A program made the translations under genes and the position numbers. Of a stretch of 64,000 bases of DNA, positions 54,755 through 64,000 are shown piece by piece. Positions within the stretch are counted from its first letter, which is position 1; each line of letters opens with the position of its first letter. A model generated the notes under the pieces. It was not told the origin of the DNA. It ran no database searches and saw only the letters and a program-made list of their open reading frames with translations. The DNA comes from Euglena gracilis (Eukaryota; Euglenida; Euglenophyceae; Euglenales), in the NCBI GenBank assembly GCA_039621445.1, contig CP154955.1, positions 3,937,836 to 4,001,835 on the forward strand, given 5' to 3'.

Positions 54755-54979
54755 CTGCCCCACGGCGGCGTGGACCACCACGAGGTCGGTGTGGCGGGGG
54801 TCCCCGCGGATCCGCTCCACCAGCTCGAACACCGCGGCGAGCGGGCCCTCCCCACCACACTGCCGCCCGTTTTCCAAATGCACCCGGCTGGGAGGAACAG
54901 ACACGCGGGCGGCGGGGTGGTCCAGTGTCTGTGCCACCAGCCCGTTGAGGTACAGCAGGCACGACGTGACGTTGACGTC
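54755..54979 (-). CDS. CYC-B exon: helix and strand of a cyclase-like domain
   Basis: Exactly 75 codons between GGAACGAG and GGGCAG|GTGGCT. It reads DVNVTSCLLYLNGLVAQTLD, then a segment ending RQCGGEGPLAAVFELVERIR and GDPRHTDLVVVHAAVGQ. The final helix-strand pair resembles the family segment ..alallervr...lrvgvHtG. An alternative acceptor (CTGTTCCTCCCAG) inside would give a shorter exon. The piece carrying GxxxVVVGN and GD is not found before the next exon, so CYC-B is incomplete as modelled. Confidence 0.6.
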
Positions 54980-55079
54980 CTCGTTCCGGCGGGGGCCACG
55001 GGGGTATGCCACAGAAACACAGACACAAACACCAAACACACCCACCCAGCCACCACCCTCCCACCCACCTACCTGCCCA

Positions 55080-55606
<527 letters not shown>

Positions 55607-56569
55607 CGTGCCTTTGCGGAGCGTTTGCGGAACCCTTGCTCCGAAAAAATATGGCCAAGGTGCCTGCCAACAGACCACGCAAAAACCTCAACATGGAGGT
55701 AAATAACCGGTTGCAATTCCCAACACTTGACCCTCGGTGGTCAGTGAAAACCTGAAGAGGTTGGAAAACAATGGCTATTGCAAAGTTCAGACCCCTGGGA
55801 ACACTGGGTGTCAGATGAACAGGCCATCAATCATCTTACCCCTCTCGGGCAACCATCAAGCCAACAGATCCGCCAAGCCCTTCGGCACTCAATATGTGGG
55901 CAGTTGGAAACGGTTGGAGGGGGCCCTCAGGTCCCCGGGGATCGGCATCCAGCCCGTTGGATGGAGGCCAAGGCCGCCCCCGTGAGGCCCAAAGGGGCCC
56001 GGGAGATGGAAGCAGGCCTGCGCAGCGTCTCGTCTCCCCGGGGGCCTTCAAAAGAAGCCTGCACTTACACCCATCTACCACCTACAACCCACCCTTACAC
56101 CGAATCTCCAAATTGGGACCCCGGCCATTTTCCTTAGGAAATGGAGTACCCCCCCAATTAATACCTCCCTGGGGTAATATTTTTTTCCGCCCGAAGTCAC
56201 AGGCCCGGGAAGGAGATTGCAAAAAAAAACACATTGTACATAGCACCCTACTTTTCATCACTTTTGACCTGTTCTAAATATTGGGCCAACCTCATTCAGG
56301 TTGGACGCAGGAAAAAAAGCCATCAAAAAACCACTTTGTTATGATTTTTGGTAATCGTTAAAAAGGTTTCCGACAAAACGTTGGACAAATTCGGCTCGAA
56401 TTAGACCCAGACCGCCGGATTTGGGACCTCCCCTCGGTGGGGAGGGGGTTCGCCCTGGTTCACTCACCCCACCCCGAACTTTAAAAGAAGCGATTAAAAC
56501 AAACAATGTACACAAAACACTCAAAATGCACACACACACACACACACACACACCATGCTTGTGCTTACC
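55607..56569. other. No firm gene
   Basis: A plus-strand frame at 55778-56137 (AINHLTPLGQPSSQQIRQAL) is varied but has no splice or domain support and opposes the other exons. Not called. Confidence 0.35.
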
Positions 56570-56642
56570 GACTGGGGGGGAGGGTGCTATAGTGCCTGCC
56601 CCTAGCAGGCACACCCCCCGGGTGGGGGGGGTAGGGGGTAGG

Positions 56643-56696
56643 GGAAGCGAAGTTGGCGCCGGCCATAAACAGACAAGAAGCCTTAGTGCAACTAAG
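56643..56696 (-). repeat. Shared module, copy 5 (inverted)
   Basis: Inverse of the module, starting GAAGCGAAGTTGGCGCC, with GGCCATAAACAGACAAGAAG and CCTTAGTGCAACTAAGG. Nearly identical to copy 3. Confidence 0.8.
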
Positions 56697-56817
56697 GGGG
56701 GTAGGGGTCCGAGGGGACCCAGAAAATTTTCATTGAAAATGGCCTTTTCCGGGCCTCCGGCGCCGGGGTCAGAGGGGCGTGCTTGCTATGGGCAGGCACC
56801 CCCCAAAACCCTACCCC

Positions 56818-56880
56818 CTTAGATGCACTTTGGCTTATGTCTGGTTTAAGGCCTGGCGCTGCATTCCACTTCTGGCCCTT
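56818..56880 (+). repeat. Shared module, copy 6 (diverged)
   Basis: CTTAGATGCACTTTGGCTTA, TGTCTGGTTTAAGGCCTGGC and GCTGCATTCCACTTCTGGCC. The most changed copy, but colinear with the others. Confidence 0.65.
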
Positions 56881-57154
56881 TCTTCGGAGCAAAACCCTAC
56901 CCCCCCGGGGGGGGTCGGATCGGGTGCTATGGGGTGCCTTCCCCTAGCACCCCCCCGTGGGGTAGGCACCCGACTAAGCACAAGCATGACACACACACAC
57001 ACACACACACATACACACACAGGGAGCAAGAAAAGCACACCTGAGATCACAATTTCATTCAGATTCCAACACCCACACAGTTTAATGCGGACAGCGTGTG
57101 TCAATAGCGTAAATGGGTTTGCACACAAATTTACTGTCCTGGGTGGTCTCCAGC

Positions 57155-57330
57155 CCTGGGTATACGTGAGGCTGACCTCTTCTTCCGTCACCACCTCCTT
57201 CTCCTCCTCTTCTCTCTGGGCAAACGATCTCGGAGAGTGGCGGGTGTTGGGGGATGAGGGGAAGGAGTCGCCATACATAGGGGGCAGGGCTCGGAAGGAG
57301 GCTTCTCATCGCCCCATCAATCAGACACAC
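57155..57330 (-). CDS. Exon between CYC-A and CYC-B
   Basis: Excellent acceptor (GGTATTTATTTTCAG). One frame reads VCLIDGAMRSLLPSPAPYVW then RLLPLIPQHPPLSEIVCPER. The other open frame is acidic (REEEEKEVVTEEEVSLTYTQ). Donor options are AAGGAG|GTGGTG and GAAGAG|GTCAGC. In the first frame VCLID followed by a helix could be the start of CYC-B (cf. vtvlFaDi), but that is speculative. Confidence 0.5.
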
Positions 57331-58689
57331 CTGAAAATAAATACCCCCAAATAATATACCCCCCACCCTCCTCTGGCTGGGGACTTCGACTGCCTAAATA
57401 ATATAACCCCGCCCCCCACTGGACCCCAGAGAGGGAAATCGAGCAAGGCAAAAAATGCTCAATTTCTGCCCAAAAACAACAAATTTTGGTAAAAATGACT
57501 GGTACCAAAAAAAGGTCCAACACCCAACCTGGGACCCCCATGAAAATTTTTAGGTGTCAAGGGGAAAAGCCAAAGGTGCCTTGCCCCCCCCTTGTACACA
57601 CCCCAGACAAACTAATGAGTATAGAGGTGGGGGATAAATTCCAGCAAGGACATGCCAGTGAGGCCCGAGTCAAGAGACAAAGCCGACATTTTTCAATGCT
57701 GGCCATACTAAAATCCGAAAGAAAAAACTCTTTTTTCGCATATTTGCGATCTTAAATGTGAATTTTTTTTCATTTCTTCCCACAATTTTCGTCCCATTTC
57801 CCCCCATCATAATAAGCTTTTTCAACAGAAAACAGGGAGTGGAATGCGGCCTCGAAAAAATGTGCAAATGCACAAAAATGGGCGAAAAATTGCAAAAAAG
57901 TGCAGTTTTTGAAAAAACGCACAGAAATGCTCTGCAGAAACGCTCAAATTTGTTAGAGAAAAGAAAACATGTAAAAATAGTACCGAAATTACAATAATTG
58001 TATGGAATTATGATAGAAATGTCAGTTTCAAAGAAAAATAAAAAATTTAAAAACAATTGCAAAAAATTTGCAACAATGGTATAAAAAAAAGCGAAAAATA
58101 GAGAAAATCACGAAAAATGCACCAAAGGGCAAAAAAATGCGCTGAAAAAAAATCGAAAAAAATGCACAAAAAATGCGGAAAAATACAACGGGGGTAAATG
58201 TCAAGAGGACAGTTTAACGAATACCAGGAGGACATTTTTCCTGAGGGGAGGAAATCACAATGCTGGTGTTTCACCAAAACATCATCAAAAAGCATTACTA
58301 TGTGATGGCTTTCTTTAAATAGGCTGTTCCTGTGCCAAATGACGCAGAACATAACATCCACGGAATATCAAGAATTTCCCAAAGATATGACCCCCCCCCC
58401 TTTGTTCTCTCCGTGTGTGTGTGTGCGTGTGTGTACAGCTGTAGAAATGGAAATAGCACAATACATCAATTTGTAAAACGTTCAAAGCACCAAACACCAA
58501 TTTGGCCGTTCCTTGGCAATTTTTGGCCATTTTTTGGCAAAATTTTGGCAGCTTTCTAAGGGTTGTAATTGCACACAATTGGAATTGCACACTTGCCTGG
58601 TCACTGGGACAGTTTCCTGCGGGGGTTGGCCTGTGCCATCTGTGTCAAGCAGGCCCTGGCTAAGTCATCGCCACGCGTCGCAACAATGC
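57331..58689. other. Intronic sequence, no recognised gene
   Basis: Contains AATAATATACCCCC/AATAATATAACCCC words at 57350-57410 (a further C-run word remnant), then AT-rich sequence with many AAAAATGCAC-type units at 57860-58180. Confidence 0.45.
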
Positions 58690-58795
58690 ACTGCGGCTGG
58701 AACTGCGTGCTGCCGCCCCCCTGCGGCGGTGCGCGGAAGGCGGCGATGGCGCCGAGGACGGCGGCCGTCGCCAGCGGCCGGCTGGGGACACGCAC
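58690..58795 (-). CDS. Exon after CYC-A with a hydrophobic segment
   Basis: Joins in phase 0 to the exon ending at 58883 (acceptor ACGACCAAAG). It reads VRVPSRPLATAAVLGAIAAF then RAPPQGGGSTQFQPQC. LATAAVLGAIAAF is short for a membrane helix. The donor (ATT|GTTGCG or CGC|GTGGCG) is not fixed. Confidence 0.5.
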
Positions 58796-58882
58796 CTTTG
58801 GTCGTTTAGAAACCAAGTCCCAGTCACGTCCAGTCACGTCCTGTCACGCCCTGTCACGTCCTGTCACGCCCTGTCACTTCAC

Positions 58883-58992
58883 AGGTGCTTGGCCGGGGAG
58901 GCTGCAGCAGCGCACCGCCCGCTGGCGGCCGTGGACCTGGTGCGTCCCCGCCGGCTGCAGGTCGGGGGCGGGGCCCGCCGGCCTTGGCTGGC
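58883..58992 (-). CDS. CYC-A exon 7: C-terminal part of a class III cyclase-like domain
   Basis: The acceptor is CAACACAAGCAG and the donor GCACCT|GTGAAG. It reads QPRPAGPAPDLQPAGTHQVH then GRQRAVRCCSLPGQAP. This fits the domain end, usually (l.plGeh.lrGl..pv.vyev), with LQPAGTHQVHG and AVRCCSL. The two leading nucleotides complete the one left by the exon at 59871 (Ser), so the chain is in phase. Confidence 0.65.
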
Positions 58993-59198
58993 CTGCTTGT
59001 GTTGTGTTGTGGTGTCTCTACTTTCAGGAATTAACATGTGGGCTGCGCTGCAATATGCGATATGTACTTCAATACTGTGTGCATGTGTGCGCCGGCGTGC
59101 GTGCGTGCGTGCATGTGTGAGTGCATGAGTGTTTCTGCATGCACGGTTGAAGCACATTCAATGTGTAAATTTTTCACAGGTGTACTGCACGAATAATC

Positions 59199-59385
<187 letters not shown>

Positions 59386-59870
59386 CGGCTGCATGAGAAC
59401 AAGACGTATCTATGAACAACGAAATGATAGAAATCTGGAACTGCTTCAGCCCTTGCTCAGATCCTTTTGCAGGGGGGATCACAAAATTCACAAAATTCAG
59501 CTTCAAGATATGTACATTAATGTGGACTGAACATACATTGCGCAGAAAATGAAATATATATAGTAAAAATATAATATAATCGACGGAAACAGGCAATTGG
59601 AATCAGAAAGCCTGCAACAAAAATCGGTGCGAAGCGCCAAAGAACATTTTGGGTGTTCACTGGAGGAAATTGGACCTTTCTGAAATTTGCGGGATTATCT
59701 GGAGGGATCCTCAAAAGAAGTGTAGGAAACAGCCAAGACAAAATTTCTGTAGAATTCAGAATTTTCTTACAACAACTTCGCCGTTCAAGTGCTTTCCCCT
59801 CTGGGTTTCCCCCCATTTTATTCATTCCAGCCACGTGGTATCCATAAAGTGCATGAGGATCCCCGCGGAC

Positions 59871-59910
59871 TCCAGGTGAACAGCCCGGGCAGCAATTGCT
59901 CCACCATGTC
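59871..59910 (-). CDS. CYC-A exon 6: small exon
   Basis: Forty nucleotides from CGCTGTCCGAG to CCTGGA|GTCCGC reading DMVEQLLPGLFTW. In-frame sequence just upstream (PRLPLSE) looks like the family segment ilvsE, so the true acceptor may be farther out. As drawn, phase agrees on both sides (60498 and 58992). Confidence 0.55.
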
Positions 59911-60224
59911 CTCGGACAGCGGGAGACGGGGCGACAGCGTCGGAACTCGTGTTGAGGTTGGCGACGTCGGACACCATCGTATGTTTGTTACTTGTGACTG
60001 TCTGCTTGTTGCTCATTGGGCAGAGACGTTGCCCCCCCCCCCCCCCCGCCAGAGAAACTGTGACCCGACAAGTCAGCAGGTACAAGGGTGGTTGCAGGCT
60101 CCTGCGAGGACAGGCTAGGACAGGCGAGGACAGGCCAGCGGGTACAGGGGGTACAGGGCAGTTACCTGTGGAAGACAATTCCCCGGGGAGGGGGAGGTAA
60201 CTGGGAAACCATCCGTCCAGTATT

Positions 60225-60375
60225 GCACATTGTACGGATGTGCAATGTGCAATACACACACTGCACAATATTGCACAATACTTCAATTGTGCAATACTGT
60301 ACACAATTGCACAATATTGTAATTGTGCAATTACAATACTGTGTAATTACAGTATTGAAATTACACAAAAATTGC
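60225..60375. repeat. Cluster of TTGCACAATATTGCACAA palindromes
   Basis: Overlapping direct and inverted copies of ATTGTGCAAT/CACAATATTG within 150 bp, AT-rich and strongly self-complementary. It lies in the intron between CYC-A exons 5 and 6. No element ends recognised. Confidence 0.7.
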
Positions 60376-60497
60376 AATACTACCCAACACAACGAGACGA
60401 ATGAAACTCGATCGGTTTCCTGCAAACCCCCTGCTGGCCATGGAATTCTCTGTGGCGCCAGCCCTTCCCTAGCAGGGATGCCGCCCCGGGGCAACAC

Positions 60498-60594
60498 CTG
60501 TGTCTGCAGCTTCTTGGCCAGGCTGGCCAGCCGGGAGCAGGTGTTGATGCAATCCCCAAGCAGCGTGAAATCCGACCTCGGGAGGGGCACCCCG
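60498..60594 (-). CDS. CYC-A exon 5: GD and Asn/Arg motif of a class III cyclase-like domain
   Basis: The acceptor is GACAGTGTCCCCCAG and the donor ACACAG|GTGTTG. It reads GVPLPRSDFTLLGDCINTCS then RLASLAKKLQTQ. This is the family signature ftviGDtvNtasRle.lak, with the Asn and Arg of the transition-state pair both present. The leading nucleotide completes the CT left by exon 4 (Leu), and the join reads HTGTALLGVPLPRSDFTLLG, the spacing found in real cyclases. Confidence 0.85.
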
Positions 60595-60599
60595 CTGGG

Positions 60600-60730
60600 G
60601 GACACTGTCACACGGCAGGTTGGAGCGAACCATGCACCTGGTCAACTGACCCATGCTGACGGGTCTGACAATGCCAGGGTCCAGGGCAATTTCTTGTGGG
60701 ACCCTGGCAACTCAGGACATCGGGGGGGGG
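60600..60730. repeat. Copy of the CTGTCA/GGACCCTGG word family
   Basis: GGTCAACTGACCCATGCTGA, CAATGCCAGGGTCCAGGG, GGGACCCTGGCAACTC and a 12-G run. Compare 52133-52345. Confidence 0.45.
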
Positions 60731-61552
60731 GGGTGAGGGTTGCTTGCAAAAACGTACCAACAGGGGGACTGCAGCATGGACCGTCGGAAAAGAACACAAA
60801 ACAAAACAAAAAAGACACACACAAACAAACACAAGAAAACACACAAAAAATACAAAATGCACACACACACACACACATACAAAGCGAATAAACACAAAAA
60901 AAACGCAAGTTTCACGTAAAATCCTTAAGGACCCACAGGGATGAACACATTTCAGCTAGAGAGGACTTCAAAAAAACCATATCACCTCTGCGGTGAACTT
61001 TTTTAACCACTCAACGTTATATAATGTGCAAAATGGCGCATTTGTTTTGGGGTCCTGGCATCAGCCTGTGAGGGTTTTTTTTTGCGGAGGGTACGCAAAC
61101 AACCCTCGCAGTGCTGGAGACGGGGAAAATGAAAAGGGAAGGAAAAATTGAAGTGAGAAGGCCGAGTCACATAGTGCAACACAGAAATTCGCCCAGTATA
61201 TCACCAAAGAAAGATGTGCATCATGTGCATTGCCCTGAAAAATATTTATTTATGAATGAGTGAAAAAATAGATCATTTGTTTCTCACCAAAAAAGTTTTG
61301 CATCACATGCGCATCACGTGTATCCACCAAAAAACAAAATTTGTGTAGATGTGTCCACCAAAAAAAAAACTGGGAAAAGCTGGTGATTTTTTGACTTACA
61401 AAATCCTGCATATTGGACTCTTGAATTTAGGAATTTTCCTGAAATTTTCGGGCCCAAATGACAAATGACTACGGCGTCTACTTGTCTATGCTGGAAAATC
61501 TGTGCAAAAAGCAAGATAATTCCTTTAATTTAGGGTCCAAAGGACAGTTACC
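60731..61552. other. No recognised gene
   Basis: AT-rich unique sequence with a short CACA tract at 60860-60880. Confidence 0.45.
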
Positions 61553-62010
61553 TAACCACCCCAAAATAACACCCCGGGTCCATTTCATGGGCCGGTTGCT
61601 GGAAAGCCCGAGGGGGGTCCTATTTATGGGGTGTCCATTCCATGGATTTTTGCTGGAGATTTTTTTTGTTCTTGGAAAATTATTGCGGGATGCCCCTTTG
61701 AGCACTGATTCTCATACTTTTAACTTAGTTTAAAGATATCTCTGAGGATGGCCAAAATGGGACACAAAAAAAATATTTTTTTTTCATTCATTTCATTTCA
61801 TTTCACCTTTCACCTCTTCTTGTCGTGCCTTTCTTCAGGCCTCTGGCAATTCCTTTTCCACTTTTATGGGGGGTCCATTTCATATCGGAAGGGATAGGGG
61901 GGGTCTTATTCATGGGGTCCATTTCATGGATTTTTACTCGGAACGTCCAAGGGGGGGGCCTTATTTTTTGGGGGTTCCATTTTATGGGAGGTCTTATTTG
62001 GGGGGGGTTA
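61553..62010. mobile_element. TA-flanked C-run/G-run MITE, words GGTCTTATTT and CCATTTCATGG
   Basis: Left end TAACCACCCCAAAATAACAC, right end GGTCTTATTTGGGGGGGGTT with A. GGTCC(A/T)TTTCATGG/GTCCATTTCAT and GGTC(C/T)TATTT(A/T)TGGGG recur in the flanking thirds. The middle is unique. Confidence 0.7.
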
Positions 62011-62188
62011 GTAGAGATAACACAAGTGGAAAGAACACTGGGAGAGACAACACTAATAGAGACAGCTGGACAACACTTTTCTTCCCTCTCAGGGGATAAT
62101 GGTTCCACGTACAGCCAAGTAATAAAGCATAGGTGGGAAATCTGGGGACCCTGGATTGCGCGCGCGCGTGTGTGTGTGTCTGTATGTG

Positions 62189-62189
<1 letters not shown>

Positions 62190-62284
<95 letters not shown>

Positions 62285-62285
62285 T
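62190..62285. repeat. (CT)n microsatellite
   Basis: About 48 CT units followed by TG-rich repeats to 62370. Confidence 0.97.
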
Positions 62286-62299
62286 GTGTGGTGTGTGCT

Positions 62300-62330
<31 letters not shown>

Positions 62331-62454
62331 GGGTGTGGATGTGGCTGTGTGTGTGTGTGGGTGTTTGGTAACAAACAATCTGAAGCCCAAGCCCCAAAGA
62401 GCATCAAAGGGTCCCGTGCCCAGCGGGGTCCCCAGCTTCGTTCCGGCGTTGCAC

Positions 62455-62508
62455 AGCAGCGCTGTCCCGGTGTGCAGCCCTGCCACGGCGTGCAGCAGCC
62501 CGAGGGGA
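62455..62508 (-). CDS. CYC-A exon 4: HTG strand of a class III cyclase-like domain
   Basis: Fifty-four nucleotides from CACCGTGGCAG to CTGCT|GTGCAA. It reads PLGLLHAVAGLHTGTAL plus part of a Leu codon. GLHTG is the family motif (giHtGpv). Phase agrees with exon 3 (GG + T) and exon 5 (CT + C). The open frame continues past the donor (CNAGTKLGT), so a longer exon is possible, but the spliced version gives better spacing. Confidence 0.75.
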
Positions 62509-62885
62509 CTGCCACGGTGCTGTGCCCACAGCCAGGGTGTCGCTGAAAGGACCCTTCCACGCCGGGGGGTTGGGGAGGTCCAGTTCATAACCCAGAAAAT
62601 TTGGGGGGGAGAGGTCGAAACAAGTACCAAAAATCAGAACTGTAACAATGTCCAAGAGATAGCTGAAATATGGAAAAATATTCTTCTTTTAGCCCAAATT
62701 TGAGCTGCATTCTCGACCCATTCGTTCGCCCTTTTTTGATCTATTTTTGCACTCACCAAGATCTGTCACCATCCAGGCGCCCTTCGGAGTGTTCAACAAT
62801 TATTAAATTCGTCGATAAGGGAGAGGTCTGAGGGGGTTGGCTGGCTGGCTGGCTGGAATGAAGTCCCTTCCGGTATTGGCGACAC

Positions 62886-62968
62886 CCTGCCCGCAGTGTG
62901 GCCAGGTCATCCAGAACGTGCAGCACCGCCTGCACAGCCAGTGGGCAGAGCGGAGCGGAGCGGAGCTC
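62886..62968 (-). CDS. CYC-A exon 3: helix of a class III cyclase-like domain
   Basis: The acceptor lies directly behind a 9-C run (GGTAACCCCCCCCCAG) and the donor is GCAGG|GTGTCG. It reads ELRSAPLCPLAVQAVLHVLD then DLATLRA, the helix that precedes the giHtG strand (..a.raalamlaal..lra). Phase 0 at its start matches the end of exon 2. Confidence 0.7.
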
Positions 62969-63246
62969 CTGGGGGGGGGTTACCGCCCTGCAATAGAGGC
63001 AACACCAATGTTTGTATACAAATTGTGGTTCCAGGCTCTGCTCATCACAGACAAGCAGACATGGACAGATACTACTATGAGTTTGTTTTCATTATGGCCG
63101 ACCACATAAAAATTGCCAAAAATCAATTTTTTGAGTTTTTGCCATGGCTGCACTCAACCCAACCCAAGAAGACTTCCATCGCTTCTGGTGTTGGTGCAGA
63201 CGGGCTCCTAGCGATGCTTGACGTCCCCACTCCCCAACAACCCCAC

Positions 63247-63337
63247 CCTGGGCTCCGCAGCGTGCACGTCGGGCCAGTACGCCATGCATGTGCCGTTCAT
63301 GAACTTCGCGACCTGCCCCTTGCTGCCCTCGATGCGC
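63247..63337 (-). CDS. CYC-A exon 2: altered metal-site strand of a class III cyclase-like domain
   Basis: It reads RIEGSKGQVAKFMNGTCMAY then WPDVHAAEPR and ends at CCCAGG|GTGGGG. The family pattern here is eehGG.vvKfiGDa.layw. KFMNGTCMAYW fits except that GD is replaced by NG, so the second metal-binding Asp is missing. The start is set after GGCCATGAG; an acceptor at 63380 (AACAG) would add 14 residues. Confidence 0.7.
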
Positions 63338-63640
63338 CTCATGGCCCCGGCAGCCCAACCACAATGAAGCAATAACTTGCCTGTTTTTTTCGGAATGTGT
63401 TAAAAATAAAATAAAGAAATTTGATGTGTTTTGAAATAAATTAACTTTACAACATGAGGAATTGAAATTTGAACTTTTCATTTGTCATTGATTACGGTTT
63501 TTTTTGTATTTTTTCCGGTGTGACCAGTTTTGGAACGTTGCTTTAATCCCCACAGCTTCTCGCAACGGCAACTGGGCTGTCAGAAGAGGAAGGGGTGTTG
63601 GGCCTTGACCGCACGTCACGGCAAAGCCCATCAACCACAC

Positions 63641-63750
63641 ACCCAGCAATCAAACGGGCGGGGGGGCCGGCCGCAGAGGTCCATGAACACGGTGTGCAGC
63701 TCCGGCAGGAACGGCAAGAGGGCGGCGTGGCGCAGCGGGGGCGGGCAGTC
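63641..63750 (-). CDS. CYC-A exon 1 (within window): first helix of a class III cyclase-like domain
   Basis: It reads DCPPPLRHAALLPFLPELHT then VFMDLCGRPPRPFDCWV, ending at GGGT|GTGTGG. The PFLPELHTVFMDL segment corresponds to the helix after the first strand (.lln..f..l) and resembles CTTFIDCC in CYC-C. The upstream limit is lost in C/G-runs at 63751-63787. The first strand with the other metal Asp must lie beyond the window. Confidence 0.6.
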
Positions 63751-63889
63751 GCCCCCCCCCCCCCCCCCGCCCCCTCCCCCCCCCCCCGGGAAAAAGAAAA
63801 CCCCGCAGAACCGAAAAAAATAGAAACCATGGTTGCCAAGCACGGACCATGGGGCGTATTACCAGGCACAAGCAAGGACCAAGTTGTGT

Positions 63890-64000
63890 TTTGGGGGGAG
63901 GAAGGGGGGGTGCCTTGTGCTATGGGCTGCCTGCCCATAGCAGGCAGCCCCCCGGGAGGGGGGTCGGTTTTGGGTGCCGACCCAGCCAAATTTCCTTTCA
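63890..64000. repeat. Repeat family GTGCCTGCCC / GCACCCGACTAA, copy 3, cut by window edge
   Basis: GTGCTATGGGCTGCCTGCCC, ATAGCAGGCAGCCCCCCGGG and GGGTGCCGACCCAGCC. Related to 56570-56985 and 26925-27185. It sits in the intron just upstream of the first visible CYC-A exon. Confidence 0.55.

Larger units (their letters stand above)
56570..56985. mobile_element. Repeat family GTGCCTGCCC / GCACCCGACTAA, copy 2, with two modules
   Basis: GTGCCTGCCCCTAGCAGGCA and ACCCCCCGGG at the left, GGGTGCTATGGGGTGCCTTC and GGCACCCGACTAAGC at the right. Between them modules 5 and 6 face each other around a core bounded by CTAAGGGGGGTAGGGG and CCCTACCCCCTTAG. A CCTCCGGCGCCGGGG hairpin lies in the core. Confidence 0.65.

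Noticed and set aside
55778-56137. Plus-strand 119-codon open frame
   Set aside because: No domain, no splice context, and opposite to the strand of all supported exons.

Overview
The window is nuclear DNA from a eukaryote, most likely a single-celled alga or other protist with an intron-rich, repeat-rich genome. Short GC-rich coding islands of 40-230 bp sit in kilobases of non-coding DNA full of homopolymer C/G runs, microsatellites and small inverted-repeat elements. No bacterial-type gene, rRNA, tRNA or CRISPR array was recognised. I cannot name the lineage from the sequence alone.

Genes. Nearly all convincing coding islands are on the minus strand, and many neighbours fit together by splice-site phase. 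From 63.75 to 44.9 kb they spell class III nucleotidyl cyclase signatures in three consecutive blocks. CYC-A is at 63.75-58.9 kb and its 5' part lies beyond the window. CYC-B is at 55.0-54.2 kb and is fragmentary. CYC-C is at 50.5-44.9 kb. CYC-A keeps the Asn/Arg transition-state pair but has lost one metal-binding Asp. CYC-C keeps both metal Asp positions but has lost the Asn. This resembles the division of labour between the two halves of a heterodimeric cyclase. Further minus-strand islands at 44.0-38.1 kb, 27.2 kb, 24.1 kb, 17.5-15.8 kb (coiled coil) and 13.9-8.2 kb (hydrophobic helices) may be the 3' part of the same very large gene or of one or more neighbours. A possible last exon with a stop codon lies at 1.48-1.66 kb.

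Mobile DNA. A 3.7-kb DNA transposon (2536-6270, TIR CTTAGGCG, 5-bp ATACA duplication) carries its own minus-strand gene with very short introns. Other TIR elements are a 757-bp Tc1/mariner-like element (18540-19296), a 1.27-kb element with a 9-bp duplication (20157-21422) and a 2.9-kb element with a second CTTAGGCGG element inside it (30836-33742).

The most striking layer is a set of small elements, 0.1-1 kb long, with the same layout. They begin TA then a C-run and end in a G-run then TA. Inside, a family-specific word of 10-15 bp is repeated several times in both orientations. At least nine different words occur. A conserved module of about 60 bp (hairpin CTTAGTTGCACTAAG) recurs six times inside otherwise unrelated elements. 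One whole intron (13585-13791) is itself a copy of a dispersed repeat, which points to element-driven intron gain.

The remaining DNA is microsatellites (TGTA, CA, TGAG, TTG, CT, AAAC, GCACA) and sequence in which I see no feature.
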